From assembly GCA_021397835.1 (NCBI GenBank), contig JAJFZO010000113.1, positions 558,001 through 622,000 on the forward strand: 64,000 nt of DNA. The letters are read 5' to 3'. Origin of the DNA: Moringa oleifera (Eukaryota; Streptophyta; Magnoliopsida; Brassicales; Moringaceae). The notes under the pieces are model-generated. The model made no database searches. It was not told the origin of the DNA and saw nothing but the letters and a program-made list of their open reading frames with translations. Positions 1 through 11,715 of the stretch are shown piece by piece (positions within the stretch are counted from its first letter, which is position 1; each line of letters begins with the position of its first letter). The position numbers were made by a program, and so were the translations under genes.

Positions 1-34
1 TTAAACCTAAAATATATCTAAGCCTAATAATTAA

Positions 35-590
35 ATTGGTAAAAGTTCTATGAAAGCTTGATGTTTACTTCATATTACTAATCAAACCTTCATGTTCAAA
101 AAGTGACAAATCAAACCTTAATTTATCAATTTAGTCTAAATTAAACCTTGTTAAAAAATTTAAAAATTAGAGGTATTCAAATTGAAGATCTTACACAATG
201 AATTTGAACTTGAATTTTTTTTATAGATGTAAAGACATATTCAAGCTACTCTCACAAAAAGTTTCATAATTTTTGAGTACTAAAAATATATATTTTTTAA
301 GTTTTATAATGTTAAAATTTTTCAAAAATAGCATAATTACTCAAAAAATTATGAAATTTTTTGTGTCGGTAGCTTGAATATTCCTTTACATTTATAAAAA
401 TTTCACATTAAAATTTATGGTAAGATCTTTAATATGAATGCCTCTATTTTTTAATTTTTTGATAAGGTTTAATTTAAACTAAATTGATAGATTAAGGTTC
501 GATTTGTTACTTTTTAAATATAATGGTTTCATCGGTAACGTGAGGTAAATATTAAAATTTTATGAAACTTTTATCCTAATTAAATTGATC
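35..590. mobile_element. Foldback (long inverted-repeat) element, MITE-like
   Basis: The two halves are imperfect reverse complements over almost the whole length, meeting near position 305. The outer arm pairs 'AAAGTTCTATGAAAGCTTG' (from about 48) with the complement of 540-582. The middle arm pairs 'TTAGTCTAAATTAAACCTT' (about 131-149) with 466-484. The inner arm pairs 'TATTCAAGCTACTCTCAC' (about 238-255) with 363-381. No open frame of use is present. It interrupts the 17-bp array (flanks 'CCTAATAATTAAATTGG' and 'CCTAATTAAATTGATC'). Sequence motifs in the arms (TTAGTCTAAATTAAA, TATTCAAGCTAC) recur in the foldback inside E2, so the two are probably related families. Clear target-site duplications were not identified. 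Confidence 0.75.
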
Positions 591-1743
591 TAAAGATATA
601 ATTACATTTGGTATAATAAAGTCTAACAATTAATGACTTCATGATTAGATAGGTATGACAATTAATTAAGTTTAATAATTAATTGAGTAAAAATTTAATT
701 ATGACTAAAATGAGTCAGATAACAAAATAAACCTAATAAATAATTAGGCATAACAATTAACTCGAGTAATAATTAATTAGACCTAAGATTTAATTATACC
801 TAAGAATTAGTTGGAATTAAAATTTAATTACAAATAATGAAAAAATTTGGCTTAACATATAATTGATTTTAATAAATAATCAAACTTAATATATAATTAC
901 CTTTAAGAACCTAATGAGCTTAATACATATTAGGCTTAAAAATAATTGAATCTAATAATTAATTAAATTTAAGATATAATTGAGCTTAATAATTAATTGG
1001 ACTCAAATTATAATCAAACTTAAGATATAATTAGGCCTTATAAATAATGAGACTAGATAGATAACTAAGTATAAAAATAAATAAGATGGCCTAAGGTATG
1101 ATTTGATCTATTGTCCATAAAACTTAGAAATAATTAAGCTCAAGAATAAACTTAGCCTAACATATATTAATTAGGCCTAAGAATTAATTGAACCAAAGAA
1201 TTCATTGCGCCAAATAACTTATTAAACTTAAGATTTAATTTGGCATAATAAACAAAAAAGGGTTAATATATCATTGAACTTAAGAATGAAATAACTCTAA
1301 TAAATAATTTATCCTAATGTGTAGCTGAGCCTAATAATTCATGGGGCCTTACAATTTGTTTGGTAAATAATTGATTGAGCTTAACATTTAATTGGGTTTT
1401 AATAAAAAATAGCCTTAATTATAATTAAGCTTAATGAATAATTGCCTAAGAATTAGTTGGGACTAAGATTTAATTAGGCCTAAGTCTTAATATATTGATC
1501 TTAATGAATAATTAGGCTTAGTATATAATTGGGCATAAAGAAAAAATGGACTTAATACATAATTATGGCTAAAATATAATTGGACAAAATAATTATTTGA
1601 ATTTAAGATATAATTGGGCTTAATGTGCATGGCCACAACAAATATTTAAACCTTGAAACAATTTGTGCCTAAAATATAATTGGATCCAAATTATAATTAG
1701 ACCTAGGGACAAATTGCACATGATATATAATTGGACCCAAATT
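591..1743 (+). repeat. 17-bp minisatellite array, F orientation
   Basis: Degenerate tandem units of about AATTGGGCCTAANATAT. Six consecutive 17-bp units can be phased exactly at 961, 978, 995, 1012, 1029 and 1046. The stretch 1520-1740 is repeated at about 14495-14720 as a longer block, so this edge of the telomere-like tract at 1744 is a junction within a duplicated segment. No gene is visible. Confidence 0.85.
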
Positions 1744-2445
1744 ATGTCTAAACTCTAAACCCTAAACACTAACCGTTAGTTGCTAAACTCTAAACCCTAA
1801 ACCCTAAACCTCATCCTAGAATCACTAATCCTTAAATCTAAACTGTAACCCTAAATCCTATATTATAACCAGTTTAGAGATTAGTATTTAAGTTTTAGGG
1901 TTTAGAGTTTAGTGGTTAGGGGTCAGAGTTTAATGCTTTTGATATAGGATTCAAGAGTTAAGGTGTAAGAGTTGGTGTTTATGGTTCGCGTTAGGGTTTA
2001 AAATTTAGAGTTTAGGGTTTGGGTTTATGGTTAAGGTTTGGGTTTATGATTTAGTAGTTTTGCTTTAGGGTTCAGATTTTGGTTTTAGTATTTAGGGTTA
2101 TAGCTAAATGTTTAAGATCTAGGGGTTAAGGGTTTCAACGTTTGGGAGTTAGAGTTTAGGGTTAAGATGTATAGTGTAAATTATCTTTAGAGTTTAAGTT
2201 TTTGATTTTAGGGTGTAGGGTTTAAGATTTTAAGGTTTAATGTTTAGAGGTTAGAGTTTAGGGTTAAGAGGTTAGGGTAAATTGCCTTTAAGGTTTCAAT
2301 TTTTGATTTTAGGGTTTAGGGGTTAAGATTAAGAAGTTAGTGTTCAAGGGTTACGGGTGTAGGGCATAGAGGGTAAGGTTAAGAGGTCACTGCATAGGGA
2401 CTACAAGTTTAAGGTTTAGGATTTGACATTAAGTTTACGAGTTAT
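1744..2445. repeat. Interstitial telomere-like repeats, CCCTAAA then TTTAGGG
   Basis: About 120 bp of degenerate CCCTAAA-strand repeats (1744-1865) is followed by about 575 bp of degenerate TTTAGGG-strand repeats (1866-2445). 'AAACCCTAA' and 'TTTAGGGTTTAGAGTTTAG' type motifs are abundant, but perfect runs are short, indicating an old tract. The polarity change contains 'CTATATTATAACCAGTTTAG' (about 1858-1877), whose complement is found at the equivalent point near 35457-35475. The tract and its flanks down to about 2480 are an inverted copy of part of 34850-35590. The CCCTAAA-to-TTTAGGG order is the opposite of that expected from a chromosome end-to-end fusion. Confidence 0.8.
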
Positions 2446-5400
2446 AATTTGAATTAGTTATGCATATCAACAATGAAATAAGAAATTATGGGGCCTACAA
2501 ATGAAGTGGACCTAACACATAATTGGGCATAAAATATCATTGGAGCTTGATGATTATTGGACCTAAACTTCTATTGCGCATACCAATTAACTAACACTAA
2601 TAATTAAATGTGCTAAAGATATAAATGTACCAAAGAATTCATGAGCTTATCAGGCCTAATATATATATTGATCTTAATATATAATAAGCCCAAGAAAAAA
2701 ATAGCCTTAACCAATAATTTGCTCTAAAATATAATTACGCTTAAGATGTAATTGAACTCAATAATTATTTAAGCTTAAGATATAATTAGACTTAGCATGC
2801 ATAATCCATTTAAAAATGAATTGGGCCTAACAAATAATATTGTTGATCCTAAGAGTGAAATAGGTCAAATAAATAATTATATCTAAAATATAATTAGGTC
2901 TAATAATTAATTAACCTTGAGAGATAACTGTATTTAATAACAAATTGGGTTTAACATGCATGAGCTTAATAAATAATTGGGTTGAAGAATGAATTCAACC
3001 TAGATATAATTAGACCTAAAATGACAATTGAACTTAATATATCATTATACCTTACAAAAAATTGGACTTCATTAATCAAGCATAATATTTAATTGAGTCT
3101 AAACATATAATTAGCCTTAAAATTGAAATAGGCTCTACAATTAAGTATGTGTAAGATGTAATTGAGCCTAAAAATTAATTTAACCTAATTGTTAATTGAG
3201 GCAATGACTTAATTGAAATTAATATATAATTGTACTTAGTAATTAATTGCGTTCAATTAAAAATTAAGTTAATATATAATTGATCCTTATAAATAATTAG
3301 GCTTAATATATAATTAAGACTAAGAATTAAATGAGCTAAATATAAAATTAAATAAAAATATAATTGGATCCAATAATTAATTGGACTTAGCATGCATTGG
3401 CTCAAAAAATAATTAAACATGGAAACAAATTAAGGCTAAGATATAATTGAACTCAAATTTTAATTAAACTTAAAATATTATTGGGTCTAATAGACATTTT
3501 GATCTAACAATAAATAATGTCTAACAAATAATTGAGTTTGTTTGACATGAAACTGAGAAATAAATTTAGCCTACTTTATATGAATTGGACCATAAAAATA
3601 ATTAAGTTTGATATGTAATTGAGTCTAATAATTAATTAGACCAAAGAATTTATAATGAAAAATAATTAATTGATCCAAAGATTTTATTGAGAATCATAAC
3701 AAATTGGGCTTAAGATATAAATAGACCTAATGAATAATTGAATATAACATCTAATTGAAACTAATAATTCATTGTGCCTTGTAATTCGTTTGATCAAATA
3801 ATTAACTGAGCCTTTAACAAAAATATTGTGACTTTAACCAAAAATTGAGTTTAATAGATAATTAAGCTCAATAAACAATTAGCACAATACGTAATTGGGT
3901 TGAATAAAATATTGGATCTAAGGTGTAATTGAACCCAATAGTTAATTAAATCTAAAAATAATTAGACCTAATAATTAATTATGTTTAATAATTTATTAGG
4001 TCTAAGATTTAATTGTCTAAGAGTTAATTTGACTTAACTATTAATTTGGCTTAATAATAAAAAGGTTTAATATATAATTGGACTTAATAAATGATTATAC
4101 CTAAATTTTGTTTAAGCCTACTAATTAACTAGGGCTAGGATATAAGTGAGTTTGATATGTCATCTATCCTAAAAATTAGTGACATAATTAGGTGGAACAA
4201 TTAATTGCGCCCTATAGTTAATTGGATGCAAAATTTAATTGTGATCAAGAATTAATTGGACAAAAGATTTAATTGAGCCTAACAAAAAAATAAGATTTTA
4301 TATATAATTAGGCCAAATATATTTATAATTAAATGTACGAATGAAAGAAGAGTAACAAATAATTAGGGTTAAGATTGAATTAACCCTTACCAAAAAATTA
4401 TACTTAATACATAATTAGGCCTAAAAAATAATTTTGCTTAATCTATAATTGGCCCTAAGAGCCAAAATGAGACTAATTAATAAATTGGCATAAAATTTAA
4501 TTAGATATAATATACAATTATATGTAGCATGCATGAACTAAATACATTATTGGGTATAAAAATGATTGAGCCTAAGATATAATTGTATCAAAATTATAAT
4601 TGAGTTAAGATATAATTAAACATAATAATTAATTGGGCTAAATAATTGATTGTGCCTAATTTTATGAATTAGGCATAAAATTAATCAGATCTAATATTTA
4701 ATTAGATCAAATATGTAATGGAGATTAACTATTAATTGGACCTAGAATCTCAGTGGACTTGATAATTAATTTGGTTTATGATTTGATTAGGTCTAATAAA
4801 AAATTAAGACTCAATATATAATTTGACCAATAAATATACATTTAATTGAAGCTAATAATTAATTGGACCTAACAATTAATTTGATCTAAGATTTAATAGT
4901 GTATGAAAAATAGTTGGGCCTAAGATTTAATTGGGTCTTGTAAAAAATTGGGCTTAATTTATAATTTGGTCTTAGAAATAATTTGACCAAAGATATAATT
5001 AGGCATATTACTTAATTTAACCAAGTTAAATTGGTTAACGTACATAAGTTCAAAAAATAATTCAACATGTAATTGAGTCTAATCAATATTATGGTTTAAG
5101 ATACAATTAACTTAAAATTAATTAGGTCATAAAAAGTGTACATATGATATAATTAAATCTTATATATAATTTAGCCTATAATATAATAGGGTAAGTATAA
5201 TCAAATTTGATATATAATTTAGGCTAATAATTAATTGAACCTAACATCTATAAAATCTAATAATGTATTTGACATATTGTGCATGAACCTAAGAAATAAT
5301 TAAACTTAAGAATGAGTTTGGCTTTAAATAAATTGGGCTAAGAATTAGTTGGACACAAAATAATTGAGCCTAATATGTAGTCAAGTCTAAAAAGTAAGTG

Positions 5401-6977
5401 GACCTATCAATTCATTAAGCCTAGATATTCATTGGATCCAATAATTAATTAAGCTTTTAATAAAAATTTTGCCTTAGTATATAATCAATCCACTTAAATA
5501 AATTGAACTTAGTGTAAAAATTAGCTAAATTAGGCTTAGGATTTTGGTTGGGTCTAATAAAAAATTAAACTATCAAATAATTAATGTTAATATATAACAA
5601 GGTTTAAGATTGAATTGACATAATAAATTACAAGGGTAAGATTTATTTGAGTATAACACTTAGTTGGACCTATGATTTAATTGTGCCAAAGTGCAAGTTT
5701 AAGATTTATTTAAGCCTAATAAAAATTAGACTTAATATATCATTGATCTTGATACATAATTATGCTTAATATATAATTAGATCTAAGAACTAATGGAGCA
5801 CCATACATGATTGGGCTTAAAATATAATTAGGTCCAATCATTAATTAGATTTAAGATAAAAATAAGCCCATAATTAATTGGACCTAAAAACGAATTAGAC
5901 TAAAATATAATTAGACTTAAGATATGCTTGAGGCGTATAAATAATTGGGCCCAAGATGTAATTTGGTTTATTGTGTATGAAATAAGAAATAATTCAGTCT
6001 ATGAGAAAATTTAGCCAATCGTATATTTAATAGTGCTTCAGAATTAATTGGGCTTATTAACCAATTGGACCGAATTAATTAGATTAACATGCATGAATCC
6101 AAAAAATAATTCTACGTATATAATTGGGCCTAACAAACAATATGACCAAAGATATATCGACTTAAAATTAATTGATCTAAGATTTAAACTGGGCCTAAAA
6201 AATAAGGCATATGATATAATTAGGCCTATAATATAGTGGGCTAATTATAATGTAACTTGAGATATAATTGTGCTAGTGTGCACAGCCCAAAATATAATTG
6301 GATTTAATAATAAATTAGGCTTAATTTAATGGATCTAATAATCAATTTGGGTCTATCGTGCATGGCGCAAGAAATAATTGGGCCTAAAGTTGAGCCTAAC
6401 AATTAATTAGGCCCAAGTAATAATTGGTACTAACAATTTATTAGATTTATGAGCCTGAATTATGAATTTGACTTAATAAAAATTTGATTTAATATAAAAT
6501 TACATCATTTATATAATTGAACTTAACATAAAATAAGTCAAATAACAATATGAATTTAATTAAATCTAATAAAAAATTAAACCTAAGAATGAAATGGACT
6601 TAATAATATAATTGAGCTCAATATATATAAATGAGCCCAACAATTAAATCGATTAAGATGTGATTGGGCTAACATGCATGAGCTCAATAAATATTTGAAC
6701 CTATGATCAAATTAGATATTAAATGTGATTGGGCTTAAATTATAAATGAATTGAGACTAATTTATATTAATAGCGCATAAAAATTAATCAGGCCTAATAC
6801 GTAATTAATTCTGGAAATTAATTTGACCAAGTAATTCGTTGCACAATGTAATTACTTGAACCTAAAATTTAATTGGGTCTAGTTCAAAATTAAACTTAAT
6901 ATATAATTGTTAATATGATCGCAATGGACCTAATATATTATTGAGCCAAATGTGTAATTGAGCATATTAATTTATTA
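2446..6977 (+). repeat. Large duplicated block F1, part 1 (17-bp array, F orientation)
   Basis: Continuous degenerate 17-bp units. From about 2820 the order of unit variants matches block F2 (19496 onward) in the same orientation and blocks at 27695-32325, 41441-46905 and 58081-63345 in inverse orientation. Landmarks include 'GAATGAAAGAAGAG' at 4318, matching 21055 directly and about 30825 inverted. Compared with F2, about 1 kb is missing near 6030 (F2 22700-23735 has no counterpart). Several units carry CATGCATG (2955-2962, 4528-4535, 6088-6095, 6673-6680). No coding potential was seen. Confidence 0.85.
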
Positions 6978-7538
6978 GACTAAACTAGATCTGACCACGG
7001 TTCGGTTCAAATCGATGAACCGAACCGTAACCTTAAGGTTTTTAACCGAATCGAAACTGATATAAACGATTTCAGTTTTAAACTGTAACCGAAACCATTT
7101 TGAAAATGGTTCAATTACGGTTCATCTAAATTTTGAACCAGAACCAAAACTAATGGTTTCGGTTCGGTTTCTAATTAAATTGATTTTTAAAATATTAAAA
7201 ATTTTAATTTAAAAATTAATTTTAAAAATTTTAAAAATAATTTTATTTCTAAAATTTATATTTTAATAAAAGTATAATTATTTTTATTTTTAATTTTATT
7301 AAAAATTATAATTAAAATAAAAATACTATATTTATAATTAAAATATAAACCGAAAACGAAACTGAACCAAAACTTGAACCGAAAGCTGATCCGAACCTGA
7401 AGCGTTTTAGAATCGGACGTTAATCGGAATCGTAGCTTAACGGTTCAGGTTTCAGTTTATTCTAACCATGAACTTTGAACCGATAGTTCGAAACTGAAAC
7501 CTAATCAAACCCAAACCGTGGTCAAGTCTAGACTAAAC
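6978..7538. mobile_element. hAT-type MITE (6986-7530) with 8-bp target-site duplications
   Basis: A 545-bp non-autonomous element lies between two copies of GACTAAAC (6978-6985 and 7531-7538). Its ends are TAGATCTGACCACGGTTC at the left and, as the complement of the right end, TAGACTTGACCACGGTTT, so the terminal inverted repeats match with few differences. The outer arms are rich in GGTTCGGTTC/GAACCGAACC and the centre (about 7180-7350) is very AT-rich. It encodes no transposase. An 8-bp duplication and TAG-initial TIRs are typical of the hAT superfamily. Equivalent positions at about 24692-24700, 41820-41827 and 58194-58201 lack the element, so it inserted after the segmental duplications. 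Confidence 0.92.
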
Positions 7539-8870
7539 TGTTAATTGAAGCTTAAATTTAATTGGGTTTAATAAAAAATTATGCTTAATAAATAATTAAT
7601 CTTAATATGTGATTATCCCAAATAAAATATAAAAGTTAAGATGTAATTGAGCCTAATGATTAATTAGACTTAACAAATAATAACGGTTTAACAATTAATC
7701 TTTAATTGACTGGGTTTAAAACTTAATTGAGCCTAAGAATTAGTTAAGTCTAATATCTAATTCGGTCTAATGAAAAGTTTGATTTCATATATAATTCGGT
7801 TTAAAATATATTTGAACCCAATAATTAATTGAATCTAAGATATTATTCAACATGTAATTAGACCTGACAATTAATTAAGCCTAACAATGAATCAATGAGC
7901 CTCATAATTAATTAACCTTAAAATTTCATTGTGAATAAGAAGTAATTGGGACTAAGATATATAATTGGTCGTAGCATGCATAAACCCACTAAATAATTGG
8001 GCCTATGAATGAATTAAGCTTAAGACCTAATTGGACATAAAACTTAATTGAGCTTAACATCTAATTAGGTTTAACATTTATTAATTGGACTAAAATTATA
8101 ATTGGACATAAAAGTTAAATGAACTTAACATCTAATTAGGTTTAACATTTATTAATTGGACTCAAAAATTGTTTGTGCTAAATATAAAATTGATATTAAC
8201 AATTAATTGGACCTAAATTATAATTGAACATAAGATACAATTGGACATAATGATTACTTGAGCCTAATAATTAATTGGATTTAACATTTATTAATTAGAC
8301 CTAAAATTTGATTGAGCTAAATATGTAGTTGATATTAACAATTAACTAGACCTAGTAATACATTAAAGTAATTAAAAAATTGTGTTTAATATATTACTTG
8401 ACCTAATAAATAATTGGCCTTAATATATAATTGAGCATAAGAACTAAAGCATCATAATAGATAATTAGGCATAAGATTTGATTGAGTTTAATAATTAACT
8501 GGCCCTAATAATTAATTAAGCCCGAAAATTAGTTGAGCCTTATAAAATATTAAATTTAATGTATAATTAGGCTTAAGAAATAGTCAAGCCGAAGATGTAA
8601 TTGGGCTTATTAATTAATGAGACCAAATTAATGAGGCTAATATGCATGAGCCCAAAAAGTAATTCAATGGACAATTAGGCCTAACAGATAATATGACCTA
8701 AAATAATTGAACTTAAAATTAATTATGCTTGAGATCTAATTATATATATATATATATATATATGATCTATAATATAATTAAGCTTAATAAATAATTTGGA
8801 TTGATACATAATTAAGCCTAATGTACATTAACCTAAGATATAACTAAGCCTAATAATTAATTAGAGATAA
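7539..8870 (+). repeat. Large duplicated block F1, part 2 (17-bp array, F orientation)
   Basis: Continues block F1 after the MITE and is collinear with F2 about 24700-26030. It contains a local tandem copy: a 39-bp sequence beginning CTTAACATCTAATTAGG occurs at 8053 and again at 8124. Polarity changes from F to R close to 8870, just after 'TTAGAGATAATATTTATTAT'. The same change follows 'TTAGAAATAATATTTATTAT' at about 26030 in F2, so the switch was duplicated with the block. Confidence 0.82.
8741..8763. repeat. (TA)n microsatellite
   Basis: A pure TA run of about 23 bp. The paralogous site in block F2 (about 25910-25935) has only short TA stretches, so the expansion is specific to this copy and recent relative to the duplication. 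Confidence 0.9.
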
Positions 8871-11539
8871 TATTTATTATATCTAAGTCTAATTATAGTT
8901 TGGGTTTAATTGTATCTTAAGCCGAATTTGTTCTTAAGTCTAACTATTTATTGGCCTTATGCATGCTAGCTAAAATTAAGTACTCGGTACAATTATATTT
9001 TAAATTCAATAAATTGTTGAGTTTAATTATATTTAAGATCAATTATATATAAGTCTATTTCATTCTTGGGCCCAATAATATATTAAGTTCAGCTATTTAA
9101 TAAAATCAATTATATATTAAGCCGAATTAAATATTTTGGCCTAACTATGTCTTAAGTACAATTATTTTTAGGCCTAATTAATTGTTAACCCCAATTATAT
9201 CTTAAGCCTGATTCTCAAGCACAATTAAATCTCAAGCCCACATTTATTAGCGTAATTTAGGCTTTAGGCCTAATTATTAAGATAAATTATGTATTAGATC
9301 AAATTTTACCCTCAATCCCTTTTTTTTTTTTTTAATTACATCTAATCAAATGTTAAGCTTAATTAGTTATTAAGCTTAATGAATTACTAAGTCTAATTAA
9401 TTATTAATTTTATTTAACTCGATTAAATATTAAATCTAATTAATTTTGAGGCCTAATTAATACTTGTTAGGCGCAATGAACTATTACGCTCAATTATATC
9501 ATAAGTTCAATTGTAGTTTAGGTTCAATTATATATCCTAGATTCAATGCATTCCTTAGTTCAATTACGTATAGGGTTTATATATGTTACACCCAATTATA
9601 TCTTCTATTAAATTAAATCTTGAGCCTCATTATATTTTAAGATTAATTATTTGTTAGTGTCATTTACCTAGTTATTTATTAAATCTAAGCATATATTAAA
9701 TCTAATTTTTTATAAAATTTAATTAATCTTAGGCCTAATTAAATTTCAATTACAGTCAAATATTGAACCTAATTAATTACTAAGATCAATTAATTGTTGT
9801 TCTTAACGAATTGTTAGATTATTCAATGTTAGATTCATTTACATCTTAAGCTCAAATATATACCTACTTAACTATTAAGATCTAATATCCTTTTGATCAA
9901 ATTACTTATTAGACACAATTATATGCAAATAACAACTTTTAACCTAGCCTAATTAGTTTTGATATTGAATTAAATCTTATTCCCAATTAATCACTAGATT
10001 CAATTAAATGTTAAGCCAAATTATTTGTTAGGTTCAATGAATTATTAAACTCAATTACATTTTAGGTCTAATATTTTAATAGGTATAAGTATATATTAGA
10101 TCTAATTAATTTATTATGTTGAAGTATATATTAAGCCCTCTTTTTTATTACATATAATTAAATTTTAGACTTAATTAATTATTTAATCCAACGAATTGAT
10201 AGACTTAATGAATTGTTAGGTCAAATTAATTACTAGACTTAATTACACATTGGACTCAATTATTCATTCGATCAAATTAATTTTTAGGACTGATTAATAA
10301 ATGCTAAGCTCAATTAGTTACTATGCTCAATTAGATTTTAAATTCAATTATAATTTGTATACGATCATATTTAATTCATTAATAAGCCTAATTTCACATC
10401 GGGTTTAAGCATACTACGTCCAATTATATCTTAATGTCTATTAAATTTTAAATCCATTATATTTTAGGCTCAATTATTTATTTATTTCATTTTGTTCTTA
10501 GACTTATTTATAAATTAAGCCCAACTATTTATGACCTCTAATTATATATTAAGTTCAATCTTTAATTTGATTTTATTAAATCTTATGTCCAATTAATTTT
10601 TAATTACAATTAGATCTTGAACTAAATAAATTAGGCTAGCTATATTAATTTTTAGGTTTAATTAATTATTTAAACTTCATTACGTCTCAAACTCAATTAT
10701 ATCTTAGACCAAGTAAATTATTGAGCTTAAATATTTGTTAGACCCAATTATATGTGCAGCTCAACTTTTTATTGGACCATATTAATTAATAAGTTCAACA
10801 AATTTTTAGATAAAAAACTCAATTAATTGTTAGGCTAAACTATTTGTTAAGCTGAATTATATAGTAGGTCCAACATTTTATTTAATCTAATTATATATTA
10901 AACCTAATTATTTATTAAACTTAATTATATAATAAGCATAATTTTTTATTAAATTAAATTAAATACTAAGCTTAGTTAACTATTTAGCCCAATGAATTGT
11001 CAAGCCTAATGTATTGTTAGGTTTAATTTGTTGCTATACTCAATTATACATTAAACTTAATTATTTATTAAATCCATTTTGTTCTTAAGTTTAATAATCT
11101 AAAGCCTAAGTTTTTATTAGGCCCGAATACATCTTAAGTCTAATTAATAATTTGGTGAAACTAATAGTTTGGTTCAATTAAATGTTAGACTTGAGATTTA
11201 GTTCAAACTAATTTTTTGTTAGGCCCAAACTAATGATTTGATTCAATTACATTTTAGGCCCAAGTAGTTTTATGGTCCAATTAATTTTTCCGCTCGAGAT
11301 AGGCTCAATTCCATGCATGATATACATAACTACATCTTAAGCAGTATTATTTATTATTAAGTGAAATTATCTATTGAGTCCAATTATATTAAGTGTAATC
11401 AAAATTTGGATCCAATTATATCTCAGCCCTAGTTTTTTCATAAGTCAAATTATTTGTCAAGCTAATGCACTAATAGCCTAATTAATTATTGATCCAATCA
11501 TATATTGGATCACATTAGTTATATGGCTAGTTATGTTTT
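8871..11539 (-). repeat. 17-bp array, R orientation; inverted copy of 55761-58080
   Basis: Units read TTAGGCCCAATTATATA. From about 9175 to 11539 the complement matches 55761-58077 in order and with high identity. For example the complement of 9190-9270 includes CCTAAAGCCTAAATT and AATTGGGGTTAACAATTAAT, as at 57987-58073. The homology stops at about 9175 and 58077. The segment 8871-9060 instead matches 26030-26220 directly. An oligo-T run lies near 9318-9334. No gene is visible. Confidence 0.82.
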
Positions 11540-11715
11540 GGACTCAATTGTGCTAAGACCCTTATAGCCTAACACCAAATGCCTAAATGCTAACAATTAA
11601 AACCCTAAATCAAAAATCTTGACCCTTAAACCCAAACTTGATATCATATTTTGAAGTAACGGTATTAGGAATGAAATGATGTAACTTTGCTAAAAATGAA
11701 TTGAAGAAATTATAT
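11540..11715 (-). repeat. Conserved 'switch' module, copy 1 (inverted)
   Basis: A non-satellite module that is nearly identical, as reverse complement, to 26473-26640 and 55601-55760. Recognisable parts are CTAAATCAAAAATCTTGACC (complement of a telobox-like GATTTAGGGTTTT stretch), AAACTTGATATC and ATGAAATGATGTAAC. It does not follow the 17-bp register. It sits exactly where the array changes from R (left) to F (right). Function unknown. No frame worth calling was seen. Confidence 0.8.

Noticed and set aside
1744..2445. Chromosome end or head-to-head telomere fusion
   Set aside because: The tract is interstitial, heavily mutated, and in CCCTAAA-then-TTTAGGG order, opposite to a fusion of two ends. 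Satellite continues on both sides.
7180..7350. Separate AT-rich element inside the hAT MITE
   Set aside because: It lies symmetrically between the two arms and is best explained as the MITE's own centre.
9318..9334. Poly-T as the tail of a retroposed SINE or LINE
   Set aside because: No SINE-like A and B boxes nor reverse transcriptase frame lie next to it. The 17-bp register resumes on both sides, so slippage in a T-rich unit is simpler.
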